Shown here: positions 17,936 to 29,253 of the stretch, in pieces
Layout: each line of letters starts with the position of its first letter
Position numbering within the stretch: the first letter of the stretch is position 1
NCBI RefSeq assembly: GCF_037975445.1
Contig: NZ_CP150254.1
Coordinates: forward strand, 3,036,001-3,100,000
From: Peribacillus sp. FSL P2-0133
Lineage (GTDB): Bacteria > Bacillota > Bacilli > Bacillales > DSM-1321
Reading direction: 5' to 3'
DNA length: 64,000 bases
The notes under the pieces: generated by a model
Databases searched by the model: none
What the model saw: only the letters and a program-made list of their open reading frames with translations
Told to the model about the DNA's origin: nothing
Made by a program: the position numbers and the translations under genes

Positions 17936-19240
17936 ATGGAAACATCACTTAAACAGTTAAGAGCAGAACTTCAATACGACAAAACGAATAACTGCGTACA
18001 ATGCGGCTATTGTTTGCCTGTGTGTCCGACTTATACAACATTCGGAAAAGAGACACATTCACCACGTGGTCGAATTAACTTAGTGAAAATGGTCGGTGAA
18101 GGAAAAATTACAGACTTATCTGTTCTCGAAGAACCATTCGATTTGTGTTTAGGCTGCAGGGCGTGCGAAACAGCCTGCCCGACAGGTGTAGAATATGGTT
18201 CCATTTTAGAAGCCACTCGCGCAGCACTTGTCAAACGCAAAACCTTTTCTATTCCTGTGCGACTACTTCGAAAATCAATGCTGAAAAAGGTTTTCCCAAG
18301 TAGGAAGATGATGAACGTCACTGGACACTCCATTTGGCTGTACAAAAAAAGTGGGCTGCAAAAAGTGACTCGTTCATCAGGTATTATGAAAAAGTTACCT
18401 TATAATCTTGGTGCATTCGAAGCAATCATGCCGGAACCGGTTTCACCGGTGGAACGAGGGCGTGCCCTGACAGAAGTGAAAGCAAAATTGAATCCGAAAT
18501 ATGTAGTTGCCTTTTTCACCGGTTGTATTATGGATGCGATGTTCCACCACATTAACCAATTATCCATTAAGCTTCTTTCAGAAGCGGGCTGTGATGTTGT
18601 CGTTGTACCGAAACAAACATGCTGCGGCGCACTGCACGCCCATTCTGGAGAAATGGATGAAGCACGCAATCTTGCGAAACAAAACATACTGGCTTTTGAA
18701 AAAGTGGAAGCTGATTTTGTTGTCAATAATGCTGGAGGATGCGGCGCCATGTTATATGAATACGGTCATTCACTTTCAGATGACAGCGAATGGGCAGACA
18801 GAGCAAGAGCCTTTTCAGCTAAGTCAAAAGATATCAGCCAAATTCTTGTTGAATGCGGATTACCAGAGATAGCAGCCCGAGCTGGCGAGAGAGTTACGTA
18901 TCAGCGCTCTTGCCATATGACGAACGTTCAAAAAGTAACGCAAGAACCAGTCGAATTATTGAAACAAGTGCCTGGAATACAACTTATTGAAATGGATCAG
19001 GCTGACATGTGCTGTGGATCTGCAGGCATTTATAATATTTTAAACTATGATTCATCCATGCAGATTCTTGACGAGAAAATGAAGCACACTAAAGCCACAG
19101 AGGCAGCTGTTATTATTACAACAAATCCTGGCTGCCTATTACAGATGAAACTTGGTATTGATCGTGAAGGACTCACACAATCAATGCGCGCCCTTCATCT
19201 AATTGAATATTTAGCTGAAGCTGCCGGTATCGATTATTAA
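17936..19240 (+). CDS. glcF: glycolate oxidase iron-sulphur subunit GlcF
   Basis: A 434-residue protein with two 4Fe-4S motifs near the N-terminus, CVQCGYCLPVCPTY and CLGCRACETACPTGV. Two CCG-type cysteine-rich domains follow (KQTCCGALHAH and ADMCCGSAGIYN). This is the usual layout of GlcF/GlpC electron-transfer subunits. It follows glcD by one base with GGAG upstream, so both are made in step. It is expected at the membrane face, delivering electrons to the quinone pool. It is the last gene of the operon; no convincing T-tract terminator follows. Confidence 0.9.
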   Translation: METSLKQLRAELQYDKTNNCVQCGYCLPVCPTYTTFGKETHSPRGRINLVKMVGEGKITDLSVLEEPFDLCLGCRACETACPTGVEYGSILEATRAALVKRKTFSIPVRLLRKSMLKKVFPSRKMMNVTGHSIWLYKKSGLQKVTRSSGIMKKLPYNLGAFEAIMPEPVSPVERGRALTEVKAKLNPKYVVAFFTGCIMDAMFHHINQLSIKLLSEAGCDVVVVPKQTCCGALHAHSGEMDEARNLAKQNILAFEKVEADFVVNNAGGCGAMLYEYGHSLSDDSEWADRARAFSAKSKDISQILVECGLPEIAARAGERVTYQRSCHMTNVQKVTQEPVELLKQVPGIQLIEMDQADMCCGSAGIYNILNYDSSMQILDEKMKHTKATEAAVIITTNPGCLLQMKLGIDREGLTQSMRALHLIEYLAEAAGIDY

Positions 19241-19317
19241 ATTCCTTCTTCCTGCCCCATAGTACGGCAAGATACCAGGAATGACGTAGTCTTGTCAAAA
19301 CCCCTTTTAGTAATACG

Positions 19318-19377
19318 AGGTTGCCTTAAATTTACCCGATGAGTGAACGCTTAGAGCCACTCCAGTGAAGGCAACCT
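19318..19377. repeat. 10-bp inverted repeat bracketing 40 bp
   Basis: AGGTTGCCTT at 19318-19327 is exactly complementary to 19368-19377. It abuts the 3' end of the IS110 remnant and may be debris of that element's end. Confidence 0.4.
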
Positions 19378-19530
19378 ATTCACCCATTTTAGAGATAATC
19401 TTAGCTGCGATTTTCCCTCCTATACCGGGAATCGATTGGATGACCTTATATTCTTCCATTACATTTGCCAGGGTAACTACAAAATTTTCCAAATCAGAGA
19501 GGTATGCTTGGTAATGAAAAGGCAACTCAA
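19376..19530 (-). pseudogene. IS110-family transposase C-terminal remnant
   Basis: Minus-strand translation gives a helix-hairpin-helix segment with V-I-Q-S-I-P-G-I-G-G-K-I-A-A-K-I-I-S and a stop at 19376. That is the transposase_20 domain motif of IS110/IS1111 elements. About 50 codons remain; the N-terminal RuvC-like DEDD domain is missing. Confidence 0.7.
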
Positions 19531-19575
19531 ACGAATTATTGTTTTTTTATATGTTCATGAAATTGCCCTGTTTTC

Positions 19576-19974
19576 TTAAAAAACATGTACATCTCCAGAG
19601 TTCATTTTATTCTTTATTTTCTGTACGTTGCTCAGTTCATCGGCAAATGAAAGAAAAGACTCCCTATCATGTGCATCTAGTGCTTCGTTTACTTTAAAGC
19701 TCAAATGGTTAAGTTTTAGGTTCAAATCCAAAATGGAGCAAATGCTACCATTGGTATACAGTTCCTCAATATCTTCCACATGCATAAAAAACTGAAACTC
19801 ATTGTTGACAACTATTAAAGAGTGCCATCCTAGGCAATCAACGTACTTCCGTTCGTTTGTAATTGTCCAAACATCACCTTGAAGAAACTCAATTATATGT
19901 TGGTGCTTTTGCCCAGGACAGCAGCAGCTTACTTGATGCTGAAATAATTCCAATATTACAAAATTTTTATTCAT
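19576..19974 (-). CDS. IDEAL-domain protein, Fur-controlled transcript
   Basis: A 132-residue protein; I take ATG 19974 because GGGAGG lies seven bases upstream, and reject an in-frame GTG 21 bases earlier. The N-terminal part has a CCCPGQ cluster, and the C-terminal part has NEALDAHDRESFLSFADEL, matching the short IDEAL domain of Firmicute regulatory and adaptor proteins. It lies 62 bases downstream of a 30-codon frame, on a transcript whose promoter overlaps a Fur box (20214-20241). A role in iron-limited growth is inferred from that promoter. The biochemical function is unknown. Confidence 0.7.
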   Translation of the reverse strand: MNKNFVILELFQHQVSCCCPGQKHQHIIEFLQGDVWTITNERKYVDCLGWHSLIVVNNEFQFFMHVEDIEELYTNGSICSILDLNLKLNHLSFKVNEALDAHDRESFLSFADELSNVQKIKNKMNSGDVHVF

Positions 19975-20036
19975 AGGTTTTCCTCCCTCACTCACATTCA
20001 GTTTTTTTTGAATTCTACTTCAATCTTAGCTCTTTG

Positions 20037-20129
20037 TCAGTCAGACTGTTTTTGATCAGAGTTACCGTCTATTCTGATAAGGTTGACTAATTTTTTAATT
20101 TTTCTTCCTGGTCCAAACTGTATATTCAT
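20037..20129 (-). CDS. 30-aa basic micro-protein under Fur control
   Basis: The frame runs from ATG 20129 to TGA 20037, with AAAAGGCG upstream. The product begins MNIQFGPGRKIKKLVNLIRI: a basic, amphipathic N-terminal half and a polar C-terminus. It is the first frame after a TTGACA/TATAAA promoter overlapped by a perfect Fur box. By size, charge and regulation it recalls the Fur-regulated basic proteins (FbpA/B/C) of Bacillus that assist small RNA-based iron sparing. I do not claim homology. Confidence 0.5.
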   Translation of the reverse strand: MNIQFGPGRKIKKLVNLIRIDGNSDQKQSD

Positions 20130-20181
20130 TATTGTCGCCTTTTTAATATCGAAATTCTTTTTATTGACATGCAATATAACT

Positions 20182-20241
20182 AAATGAAATTGATAATCAT
20201 TTTCATTTAGTATTTTATATGATAATGATTATCACTGTCAA
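20182..20241 (-). promoter_or_regulatory. Fur-controlled promoter with two Fur boxes
   Basis: On the minus strand TTGACA (20236-20241) and TATAAA (20214-20219) are 16 bases apart. The spacer holds the palindrome TGATAATGATTATCA (20220-20234), a perfect Fur box. A second box, containing TGATAATCATTTTCA, lies just downstream at about 20185-20207. Occupation by Fur-iron would block RNA polymerase. Confidence 0.85.
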
Positions 20242-20720
20242 TCTGTTTTAGCCAACTTTTCATATTTTTGTTTTGTTGCCTCGGAAAAATAGATGCCCAG
20301 TTACTGCTGTCAAGCTCCATCTTATGTATTATATAAGTTTTTAAAAGTTCGTTTTAGTCATGTCCTAATAATGATTTTTGAGTGAATGTGTCCATCTTTG
20401 AAGGTAAGGGAACAGGTAAGAAATCCCATTCGCCCTATTTGTTAGGACAGAACTCAATTTTACTCTCTGCTAGTCTACTTTCTCCAGCTGTAATACCGCC
20501 TCTGAAGTAGGATATTCCTTTAACAACAATAAAAAATCCTTCCAATTTTCCTCCTCTACTTACTAACCATATTCCTCCATGCAGTGTCATAGCTTCGCTT
20601 GTTATACGAATCTAAGTAAAATCAGCCTTAAACATGTTTCTGGCGGACAATTTACTTCACGGGATTAAGTCCCACGCACCCGTACGTCCTACCCTGGCTA
20701 CTGATAAAATAGATTCTATT
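20242..20720. other. 480-bp region without a recognised gene
   Basis: Contains short broken frames and a pair of complementary GTCCTAA/TTAGGAC words near 20362 and 20447. No ribosome binding site with a credible frame. Possibly the remains of a lost gene or insertion. Confidence 0.35.
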
Positions 20721-20756
20721 AAAAAAAGGTCAACCAGTAATTTTACTGGACGACCT
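20721..20756 (-). terminator. rho-independent terminator of the secreted-protein gene
   Basis: On the minus strand AAGGTCG..CCAGTAA pairs with TTACTGG..GACCTT and runs into seven T residues, about 30 bases after the stop at 20788. Confidence 0.85.
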
Positions 20757-20787
20757 TAGAATACGAAAGTATCCGTTAGTTCAATAG

Positions 20788-21240
20788 CTACTTACAGTTT
20801 TTGATATTACTTCTTAATATAATGGGTCCCAATTTTTCAGTTTTTGAATTAGAAAGACGCACATGCACTTCTACATTTTCTATTTTCGCTGTAATTTCAT
20901 CAAATCTTCCAGCCAAAGTTGGACTATCTTTTTCTGGAGAAGGATAAAGCCTGAAACGCCAACTAATTTCGTCTGGTATAAAAGCAAAACCTTCATAGCT
21001 ATCGTAATTCCCATAAGAAGATGGTTCTGGAAGGTGTACCCCAAGAATACTTATATTAGTTCGTGCAAAACTTGGTGGGCGCAACTGCACTTTATAAATC
21101 AATGCTGTTCCCTTTGAATTTGTAAGCTTTTTATCAATTGGATCCAATACCATACTACAAGGCAAAGTTGTTGCATTTGTTTGTATAGGAGAAATGACCA
21201 AAGTTAAGATAATAAATATGCCCAAAACAATTTGTTTCAT
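20788..21240 (-). CDS. secreted protein of unknown function (150 aa)
   Basis: The start is set at ATG 21240, behind AGAGGTG. This begins a clear signal peptide (MKQIVLGIFIILTLVISPIQ) with likely cleavage around TNA-TT; the frame upstream lacks any start signal. The mature part of about 125 residues is beta-rich by appearance, with a Cys shortly after the cleavage region and another near the C-terminus that may form a disulphide. No family recognised. It is a single-gene unit with its own terminator. Confidence 0.65.
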   Translation of the reverse strand: MKQIVLGIFIILTLVISPIQTNATTLPCSMVLDPIDKKLTNSKGTALIYKVQLRPPSFARTNISILGVHLPEPSSYGNYDSYEGFAFIPDEISWRFRLYPSPEKDSPTLAGRFDEITAKIENVEVHVRLSNSKTEKLGPIILRSNIKNCK

Positions 21241-21335
21241 ACCAACACCTCTTACAATTATTTTGGTTATTTTACCCACATTATGATCTAAATATAGATA
21301 GTCCTTATTCAAGTAACCTGCCTCTCTAGTTGCAT

Positions 21336-21362
21336 AAGAAAAGGAGCTGCTGAACAGCTCCT
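21336..21362 (-). terminator. terminator-like hairpin
   Basis: AGGAGCTG (21342-21349) and CAGCTCCT (21355-21362) enclose five bases. On the minus strand the stem is followed by TTTTCTTAT. It would stop read-through from the DUF192 gene into the secreted-protein gene. Confidence 0.7.
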
Positions 21363-21445
21363 GGTAATAAAGTTTAAAGCACCTTATTTTGTTTAAGTAC
21401 AAATCTTCACAATCTCCCGAGTAGCATTAACATAAATATCCATTT

Positions 21446-21474
21446 AAAACTCACCTCAAAGAACTAAAGGTGAG
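21446..21474 (-). terminator. terminator-like hairpin after the DUF192 gene
   Basis: CTCACCT (21450-21456) pairs with AGGTGAG (21468-21474). On the minus strand TTTTAAAT follows. It lies 12 bases after the DUF192 stop. Confidence 0.5.
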
Positions 21475-21485
21475 GTGATATGAAT

Positions 21486-21872
21486 TCAACCAAGCTTTAC
21501 ATAATCCCCTACTTTAATTTGATTCTTTTCAAACCATCCAAGATTCACTTCAATTGCATAATTATATGATATTTCTGGATCATAGGTAGGGCATATATAC
21601 TCTTTACAAGGCTCCATATCAAGTATTTTCAGAATTTCCCCAGCTGAGTCAAGAAAAGCAATAGATAAAGGAATTAAAGTGTTTTTCATCCAAAATCCAC
21701 CATATATTTCTTCTGAAAACACAAATAACATCCCCTCATTTTCGGGTAATTTCCCAACAAACATTAAGCCCTTTTCTCTTTTTCTTTGAGTATCTGCAAC
21801 TTGAACGGTTAATCTAATTTCCTTGTTTCCACTAAGTATCTTTATCATTCTTGTTTTCATTCTATTTTTCAT
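21486..21872 (-). CDS. DUF192 family protein (128 aa)
   Basis: A 128-residue DUF192 protein starting at ATG 21872 with GAAGGTGAG upstream (an in-frame GTG two codons earlier is less suited). Conserved features are the VQVADTQRKREKGLMF block, MLFVF, the FWMKNTLIPLSIAFLD core and the C-terminal ..AIEVNLGWFEKN. DUF192 members are small, usually extracytoplasmic beta-barrel proteins of unknown biochemical role. Here no signal peptide is visible, so the protein is probably cytoplasmic. Confidence 0.85.
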   Translation of the reverse strand: MKNRMKTRMIKILSGNKEIRLTVQVADTQRKREKGLMFVGKLPENEGMLFVFSEEIYGGFWMKNTLIPLSIAFLDSAGEILKILDMEPCKEYICPTYDPEISYNYAIEVNLGWFEKNQIKVGDYVKLG

Positions 21873-22139
21873 GTTCACTCACCTTCGAGTATTATTATAA
21901 GCAGGAAAGAAATTTGATGTTTTTTAAAAGAAGTTCATGAGATTGAAATTTTCTTTTTTCGAAAAAACGTCTATTCCCTAATAATAAAAAGGAAGAAAGT
22001 TGGAGATAAAAATAGATGAAAAAAATAACTAAGCAAGCTCCACTTTCACTTCTAATACTTATTCCATGTTCTCGAATTTAATACTTTTTTTTCAATAAAC
22101 ACAGAAACTATATATAAAAACACAGGTGTGTTTTGGAAG

Positions 22140-22312
22140 ATATCATGAACTTAAAAACATTACTTTTAGTAGTTTCCCCCCTCTTCTTCCAATCTGAAAT
22201 GAATTGAGCAAAACCTGCTGTCCATGTAAGACCTGGAAGGACTGAGTTAACGGTTACTCCAGTTCCTTTAGTAATATCCGGCAAGTCCACGGGAAAGTGT
22301 TATTAAAGGAGT
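22140..22312 (-). pseudogene. SDR oxidoreductase remnant
   Basis: Minus-strand frames read L-S-R-G-L-A and then, after a one-base shift, DITKGTGVTVNSVLPGLTW. This is the post-active-site segment of a short-chain dehydrogenase. About 50 codons survive, without the catalytic Tyr-Lys or Rossmann motif. It is unrelated to the SDR piece near 1.1 kb beyond belonging to the same superfamily. Confidence 0.7.
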
Positions 22313-22978
22313 CTTAGAGGCACCCTTAAGGAACCAGTTCGGGGTATGCACGCTATATAAAATATATCTTTATAACATTCCTCTGCCACAGTTAAATTGG
22401 GTAGGTTCTTTTGTTTGAATGTCGATTTTATGTATTATGTTAAATGTTCTAGCTTTACGTTTTAAGACTTCAGCTTTAAAGGTTCTTTTCTTATTTGACT
22501 TTTCTCATAGGGGATGGCCTCACCATGAGCGCCAATAAGGACCCTTTTAAAAACCCTCCCCATTTAGCACCTTTCATAAGGCCCATCCTAGGGCCTGTAC
22601 AACTGTACTACGTAACGTCATACGGTATCAGCAAGGCTACTATATAGGGGGGATTTGGACAATTGGATTGGAATAGTATATTATATGTTCAATATTCCAA
22701 TTAGTGTAGAAAAGTAATAAATATCAGCATCAGCCCCTTATACCCTACCACGCACACCCTCTTACCCAACCCATGTTGGGAAACAACGCCGAAAGACCTA
22801 AGGACGACCTACCGGGAACCTTGATTTCTCGCAGGGTATTTATGACTCCGAAAGGCTGTGTGCTAGATTTAGAAAGCAGTAATAATCTAATGATAGACAA
22901 AGAATGGCCCGCATTTCTTTACATAATGAATGCTGACCCTGGTTTTTTAAAGAAAATCCTCTGAATGAGAGTCCTTCT
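22313..22978. other. intergenic region with fragmentary frames
   Basis: Apart from a possible 40-codon frame at 22525-22647 this stretch holds nothing I recognise. A plus-strand frame at 22773-22964 lacks a ribosome binding site and any family resemblance. Confidence 0.4.
22525..22647 (+). CDS. possible 40-aa micro-protein
   Basis: An ATG frame with AGGGGA about eleven bases upstream. The product is Pro/Tyr-rich, with a segment DPFKNPPHLAPFIRPILGP. The composition is not random-looking, but there is no family match and no neighbour to support it. Confidence 0.2.
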   Translation: MSANKDPFKNPPHLAPFIRPILGPVQLYYVTSYGISKATI

Positions 22979-24709
22979 TTAAAGCATTTTATTGATTCTT
23001 CTCATAAAATCTTCCATAACGGTGGATAATTTCCCCTTAGCTTCCTTCATCGAGCTTCCTTGAACACCGAAATAAAATTTAACTTTAGGTTCCGTTCCGG
23101 AAGGTCGTAAACATACCCATGTGCCATCATCAAGAAAGTATTTTAATACGTTGGATTTTGGGAGCTTGATGGCCTCTTCCCTATTTGACGCAAACATGTA
23201 TTTTTTCCTGCTGAGATAATCCTCTCGAACCACTACTTTATGACCAGATATTTGCTCTGGTGGATTTTCACGGAATTCATTAAGGATCGCTTGAATTTGT
23301 CTGGCACCTTCAATTCCTTTTAAAGTTAACGATCGTAAATCTTCCAAGTAATAGCCATATTTCTCAAAAACATGCAGTAAACCTTCGTACATCGTTTTGC
23401 CTTGCTTTTTATAATAGGCACAAACTTCCACTGCCAGAATAGTCGCCTGTATGGCATCCTTATCTCGTGCAAAGTCTTTGATTAGATATCCATAGCTTTC
23501 TTCATAGCCAAACAGGAAAGAATGTTCTCCACTTGTGTGGTATTCATGGATCTTTTCAGCAATGAATTTAAATCCAGTTAAAACATCTACCGTTTTCAAA
23601 CCATTTTGATCAGAAATCGCGCGTCCTATTTCTGAAGTCACAATGGTCTTTAATACCACTCCATTTTCTGGAAGAGTCCCTTTCTTTTGTTTTTGTGAAA
23701 TTAAATAATCCAAAAAGAGAGCGCCTGTTTGGTTTCCTGTTAATACGACATAATTTCCAGCATTATTTTTCACGCTAATTCCGAGCCTATCCGCATCCGG
23801 ATCGGTGGCAATCAATAAATCAGCGTCGACACGGTTTCCAAGCGCGATGGCCAATTCAAAAGCAGCATGTTCCTCTGGATTAGGCGATTTAACAGTAGGA
23901 AAGTTAGCATCGGGCATTTCCTGTTCTTTAACAATATGGACATTTCGATATCCTAGATCATGCAAAGCACGTTTTACTGATTTATTGGCTGTACCATGAA
24001 GCGGTGTAAACACGAGCTTTACATCGATTTCATTTGCTAACTTTGGATCTTCCGGAATAGTGAGCAAATGCTCATTATAAGCAGTATCCAGCTCTTCCCC
24101 AATGATTTGAATGAGCCCTCTGTCTTTTAGGATTTCTTCTTCCTCCACTACAATGGAAAGCTCACTTTCAATCGTGTTCACGTAATTAATGACTTGATCC
24201 GCCGCTACAGGAGGTAGCTGTGCACCGTCTGATCCGTACACTTTATACCCATTATATTCAGGCGGATTATGGCTTGCTGTAATGACGATACCGGCAAATG
24301 CACTCAGCTTACGTACGGAAAAAGAGAGCTGTGGGGTAGGCCGTAATTCATCAAATAAATAAGCTTTAATTCCCTTTGTTGCCAAAGTCTTGGCTGCTTC
24401 CAATGCAAATTCTGGAGACTTATGTCTTGAATCGTAAGCAATTACGACTCCTCTGGATTTTGCCTCGTTTCCAAACGATTGAATATACTCAGCAAGTCCT
24501 ACTGTCGCTTTTCGCACGGTATAAATGTTCATTCTATTCGTACCTGGACCTATTTCCCCTCGCATACCACCCGTCCCGAATTCCAAATTTTTATAAAAGG
24601 CGTCTTCAAGTGCTATCTGATCATCCTTCATTTCTTCAAGCATTAAACGCATTTCATTATCTAAATTTCTGTAACTTGTCCAAATAGTATATAAAGACTT
24701 CCAGTCCAT
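22979..24709 (-). CDS. pgcA: alpha-phosphoglucomutase / phosphomannomutase
   Basis: A 576-residue alpha-D-phosphohexomutase of the long PgcA (YhxB) type. The N-terminal domain has [18 protein letters not shown]; the phosphoserine loop is [13 protein letters not shown]; the metal loop is [14 protein letters not shown] binds the sugar; RPSGTEPK is the C-terminal phosphate-binding loop. It converts glucose 6-phosphate to glucose 1-phosphate, feeding UDP-glucose synthesis by GalU. The gene is alone but lies at the edge of the surface-glycan island whose galU and ugd it would supply. GGAAGGAG precedes the start. Confidence 0.92.
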   Translation of the reverse strand: MDWKSLYTIWTSYRNLDNEMRLMLEEMKDDQIALEDAFYKNLEFGTGGMRGEIGPGTNRMNIYTVRKATVGLAEYIQSFGNEAKSRGVVIAYDSRHKSPEFALEAAKTLATKGIKAYLFDELRPTPQLSFSVRKLSAFAGIVITASHNPPEYNGYKVYGSDGAQLPPVAADQVINYVNTIESELSIVVEEEEILKDRGLIQIIGEELDTAYNEHLLTIPEDPKLANEIDVKLVFTPLHGTANKSVKRALHDLGYRNVHIVKEQEMPDANFPTVKSPNPEEHAAFELAIALGNRVDADLLIATDPDADRLGISVKNNAGNYVVLTGNQTGALFLDYLISQKQKKGTLPENGVVLKTIVTSEIGRAISDQNGLKTVDVLTGFKFIAEKIHEYHTSGEHSFLFGYEESYGYLIKDFARDKDAIQATILAVEVCAYYKKQGKTMYEGLLHVFEKYGYYLEDLRSLTLKGIEGARQIQAILNEFRENPPEQISGHKVVVREDYLSRKKYMFASNREEAIKLPKSNVLKYFLDDGTWVCLRPSGTEPKVKFYFGVQGSSMKEAKGKLSTVMEDFMRRINKML

Positions 24710-25014
24710 GAAAAAACAGCTCCTTCCAGCCTGTATATTTTTCTTTTCTCTTTGACCTTAGTACACATTGTAGGCGATCAATGAGTATGAAGTCTAAAAC
24801 CATCGTTCCTAAAACACCCATTACGATATCATTTTTAGCTTCCTAAAGTAGTTCCTTATCCTGCAACGGAGTTGAAGAATCGCCAAATGTCCTCCCTCCA
24901 AAGTTGTTGGTTAGATCCATTCATATTCCTAACCAATACTTTGGAAAGAGCGTCATTTATTCTTCACTATTTCTTTGGAAGAAGAGCGAAAATACGGCTG
25001 ATATTCGAAAGAAT
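24710..25014. other. 305-bp intergenic region
   Basis: No supported frame, RNA gene or clear terminator seen. Confidence 0.4.
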
Positions 25015-25470
25015 TCAATTGCGAAATCTTGAATAATTATAAATTTCTTTCTTGATTTCGGGATCCATATCTTTTGGCAGCTGATTTATTGAAAAGAATT
25101 TTACAGCACTTCCTTCATAACCATCAGGTTTCAAGGTTCCTTCGATAATTTCATTTGTTATATAAAAAGCATTAACAGAATAGTATTGATCTCCATTTGG
25201 TAAGTGAATAAAATAGTTTACGCCTGATATAACTTTTAGAAATTGTAATCGACCAATCGTTAAACCTGTTTCTTCTTTTACTTCACGCAATGCTGTTTCC
25301 TCTAATGATTCTCCTAACTCCATAAGTCCCCCTGGTAATCCCCATACTTTTGTATCTGTTCGAAATTGTAATAAAATCTGCCCAAGTGGATTAAATACTA
25401 ATACTTTTGCCCCTGTTAAAATAACTGGCCTTTTTCCCACAAGCTTGCGTAAATCTTCAATATAGCCCAT
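25015..25470 (-). CDS. NUDIX hydrolase
   Basis: A 151-residue NUDIX protein with the complete box GGLMELGESLEETALREVKEETGL (G-x5-E-x7-REVKEETGL). It starts MGYIEDLRKLVGKRPV. The family cleaves nucleoside diphosphates linked to another moiety, needing Mg2+; here nucleotide-sugar clean-up is an attractive guess given the neighbours. A frameshifted relative with the same N-terminus lies at 53747-54198, again directly before a GT4 gene. NUDIX plus GT4 therefore looks like a duplicated module. Confidence 0.88.
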   Translation of the reverse strand: MGYIEDLRKLVGKRPVILTGAKVLVFNPLGQILLQFRTDTKVWGLPGGLMELGESLEETALREVKEETGLTIGRLQFLKVISGVNYFIHLPNGDQYYSVNAFYITNEIIEGTLKPDGYEGSAVKFFSINQLPKDMDPEIKKEIYNYSRFRN

Positions 25471-25553
25471 GTCATTCCCCTATCTGCTTAAATGATAACT
25501 ATTGGGTATCCAGCTTGTTTTTCGTAACTGTTTTTAAGTTTTCCTTACTTGAA

Positions 25554-27199
<1,646 letters not shown>

Positions 27200-27203
<4 letters not shown>

Positions 27204-27541
27204 TCTGCCTCAGTCCCTTTAACAAGAAATTCATATTTGCTCTTCTCGCGTCCTGCTAAAACTAATAGCTCTTGATAATTGCCTAATTTTTTTATTTTTC
27301 CTTGTTCTCCAATTTGTTTCACTTGCTTGTGAAATTCATGAGGGAACATGGAATCAGCTTTATAAAAAATGTATTTGTATGGTAGGTCTTCAGAACAAAC
27401 TTTAAGGTAGTTTTCAAACTGAGGATTTAATTTGAATAGAAGATCTTTTGCAGAATTACGTGTAAGGGACGTCATGAGAAAATCTGATAAATTATACTCT
27501 TTAAGAACTTCCAATGGAGTTTTCATATTTTCAGGGTTCAA
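27200..27541 (-). CDS. hypothetical protein upstream of and coupled to the GT4 gene (113 aa)
   Basis: A 113-residue protein starting at TTG 27541, with AAAAGGAG eight bases upstream. Its stop overlaps the start of the tailed GT4 gene. It is helix-rich and basic (LEVLKEYNLSDFLMTSLTRN; KQVKQIGEQGKIKKLGNYQE), with no signal peptide. No family recognised. Coupling suggests it acts with the glycosyltransferase, perhaps as a partner or acceptor protein. Confidence 0.6.
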
Positions 27542-27597
27542 ATTACTTTCTCCTTTTATTAACTTACATATTTTTTGCTTGCATGTAATTTACCTAT

Positions 27598-27780
27598 TCA
27601 CCTATCTCTTTTTATTTGATTTAGGCTTTTACTCATTAAATTTTTAATTATATTGATCTGCTGCCATGTACACTTCAAATCTACTAATATCGAATCTGTC
27701 TCCATCAATCGTTTTCCCCATAGACATTTTCTAATTTTCAGCATTTTATTAATGGCATCTGTTATTTGACCTTTCATCAC
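27598..27780 (-). CDS. hypothetical small protein (60 aa)
   Basis: ATG 27780 has GGAG seven bases upstream and is preferred to a TTG start at 27867, which has no ribosome binding site. The 60-residue product is basic and helical (GQITDAINKMLKIRKCLWG; WQQINIIKNLMSKSLNQIK). It lies 56 bases before the next gene of the GT4 unit. No family recognised. Confidence 0.45.
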   Translation of the reverse strand: MMKGQITDAINKMLKIRKCLWGKRLMETDSILVDLKCTWQQINIIKNLMSKSLNQIKRDR

Positions 27781-27914
27781 CAACTCCAGGATTTTTTCTA
27801 AACAAGAAAAATTAAATGGTGTCAAATGACAGCTAAATTTGAAGGTGGATCGTTTGATGGTTTTCAACGATATTGATAACTTTACCTATACCACTATCTA
27901 TATTTTTCAATTCA

Positions 27915-28424
27915 TCACACCGTAGTTTGACAACAACTGTTTTTCAACTTCATTTAGACCGAGTACACTTTTTTTATTTTTTTCAAAAACTCTTACTGAC
28001 TGACCTAATCCAGCCGTCTCTTTTTCAATAATAACTTCATCAGGCAACAATACAGCAAGTGGTTCATTTCCAACAAAGTTTTTCCCTAAGAGGATTGCAT
28101 CACCAAGCCCACTAGCATAGGGCTGTATAGTGTATTGGATATGAAAATTGGGAATCTTGTTTTTTTCTAATAAATGAGTTTTTTGTTTTTTATCAAGAAA
28201 TGCTTCAAATTCGAGTGACCGATCAAAATAGTTTGCAATCAGATTTTATGATGGTGAAACGACGATTAATATTTCCTCAATACCTGACGCCATTGCCTCC
28301 TCTACGACATAATGATTAGCAGGCTTAACAACAATCGGAAATAATTCTTTTGGAACAACCTTCGTTACGGGTAAACCCCTCGTTCCATATCCAGCCGCAG
28401 GAATAATTGCTTTTTAAATTATCG
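27915..28424 (-). pseudogene. galU (UTP-glucose-1-P uridylyltransferase) pseudogene
   Basis: The minus strand reads [20 protein letters not shown], then [28 protein letters not shown], an in-frame stop, and later GLGDAILLGKNFVGNEPLAVLLPDE. This is a clear GalU relative of the intact gene at 49511-50416. The start codon is missing, at least one stop interrupts the frame and the C-terminal third is gone. Confidence 0.85.
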
Positions 28425-29026
28425 CAAAACCCCTCCTTTACTTTTTTTGTTTAGTTTGGTAATCGTCTAGCAATGTGAAAATTGAATTTTCTATAGGGTA
28501 ATGTAAGCCTTTTTATTAATAAATGAACTAGTCCTCTTTATTGTTTGTACTATTGTCTATGTGCAAAACAATTATTAATTATTTAAGAATTTGTAAATAT
28601 TGAATGGCAAAAGTCTATTATAAAAAAAGTAGACATTCCTACGCTAATTGGGAGCCTGGTAGTCTTTCCGGAAAATATACCACCCTTAGATGTGTTACAA
28701 AATTCAACTATTTCATTGCATTTAAACATTCCCTATATCACTCAAATTTAAAATGCTTCAGTTTTAAGTTTCATTAAAAGGATTTAATTGAAGAAGGAGT
28801 GAACATTTATTATGATTTGCACATGAACTTATGGTGCGATTGTTATATACCCGAATAATATATACTAATAAAAAAGTGCCCTCTAATTCGGGTTTTTCTA
28901 TGTCTCTCAATGGTAAATATTAAGAGTCCACCCACCAGCCAAATAAGATAGAACCGCTGTTAAATTATTAAGGTTCCTCCCTGAAACAGATCCGGTAAGC
29001 CGAAATAAAACCTGCTCTAAAATGCT
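28425..29026. other. 600-bp AT-rich region without a gene
   Basis: No credible frame or RNA gene. It separates the galU remnant from the Gfo/Idh-SpsB-nonulosonate operon. Confidence 0.4.
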
Positions 29027-29155
29027 TCATTTGAGACAAGTATCCCTTTCGTTAGCGAAGAAAAGCATAGCCGTCGATTCAGCTTCATAGTCGTTAGTTA
29101 AACCCTCCCTGGCGATCAAACCAATCATATATTCACTTATCCTGTCCCAAGCCAT
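29027..29155 (-). CDS. possible 42-aa protein or C-terminal gene remnant
   Basis: ATG 29155 with CAAGG seven bases upstream opens a 42-codon frame (MAWDRISEYMIGLIAREGL..., ending in NERDTCLK). The composition looks protein-like and acidic, but no family is recognised. It may be a real micro-gene or the last piece of a lost one. Confidence 0.25.
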   Translation of the reverse strand: MAWDRISEYMIGLIAREGLTNDYEAESTAMLFFANERDTCLK

Positions 29156-29253
29156 CAAGAACCTTGTATGGCATTTCCCTTTCCTCCTACACATTCTATA
29201 TTAACTTTGAGGAAAGTAGCATCCTATAAGTTTTTTTCACAAATATTATTACT

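Noticed and set aside
22773..22964. 63-codon plus-strand frame
   Set aside because: No ribosome binding site, no recognisable motif, isolated in a debris region.
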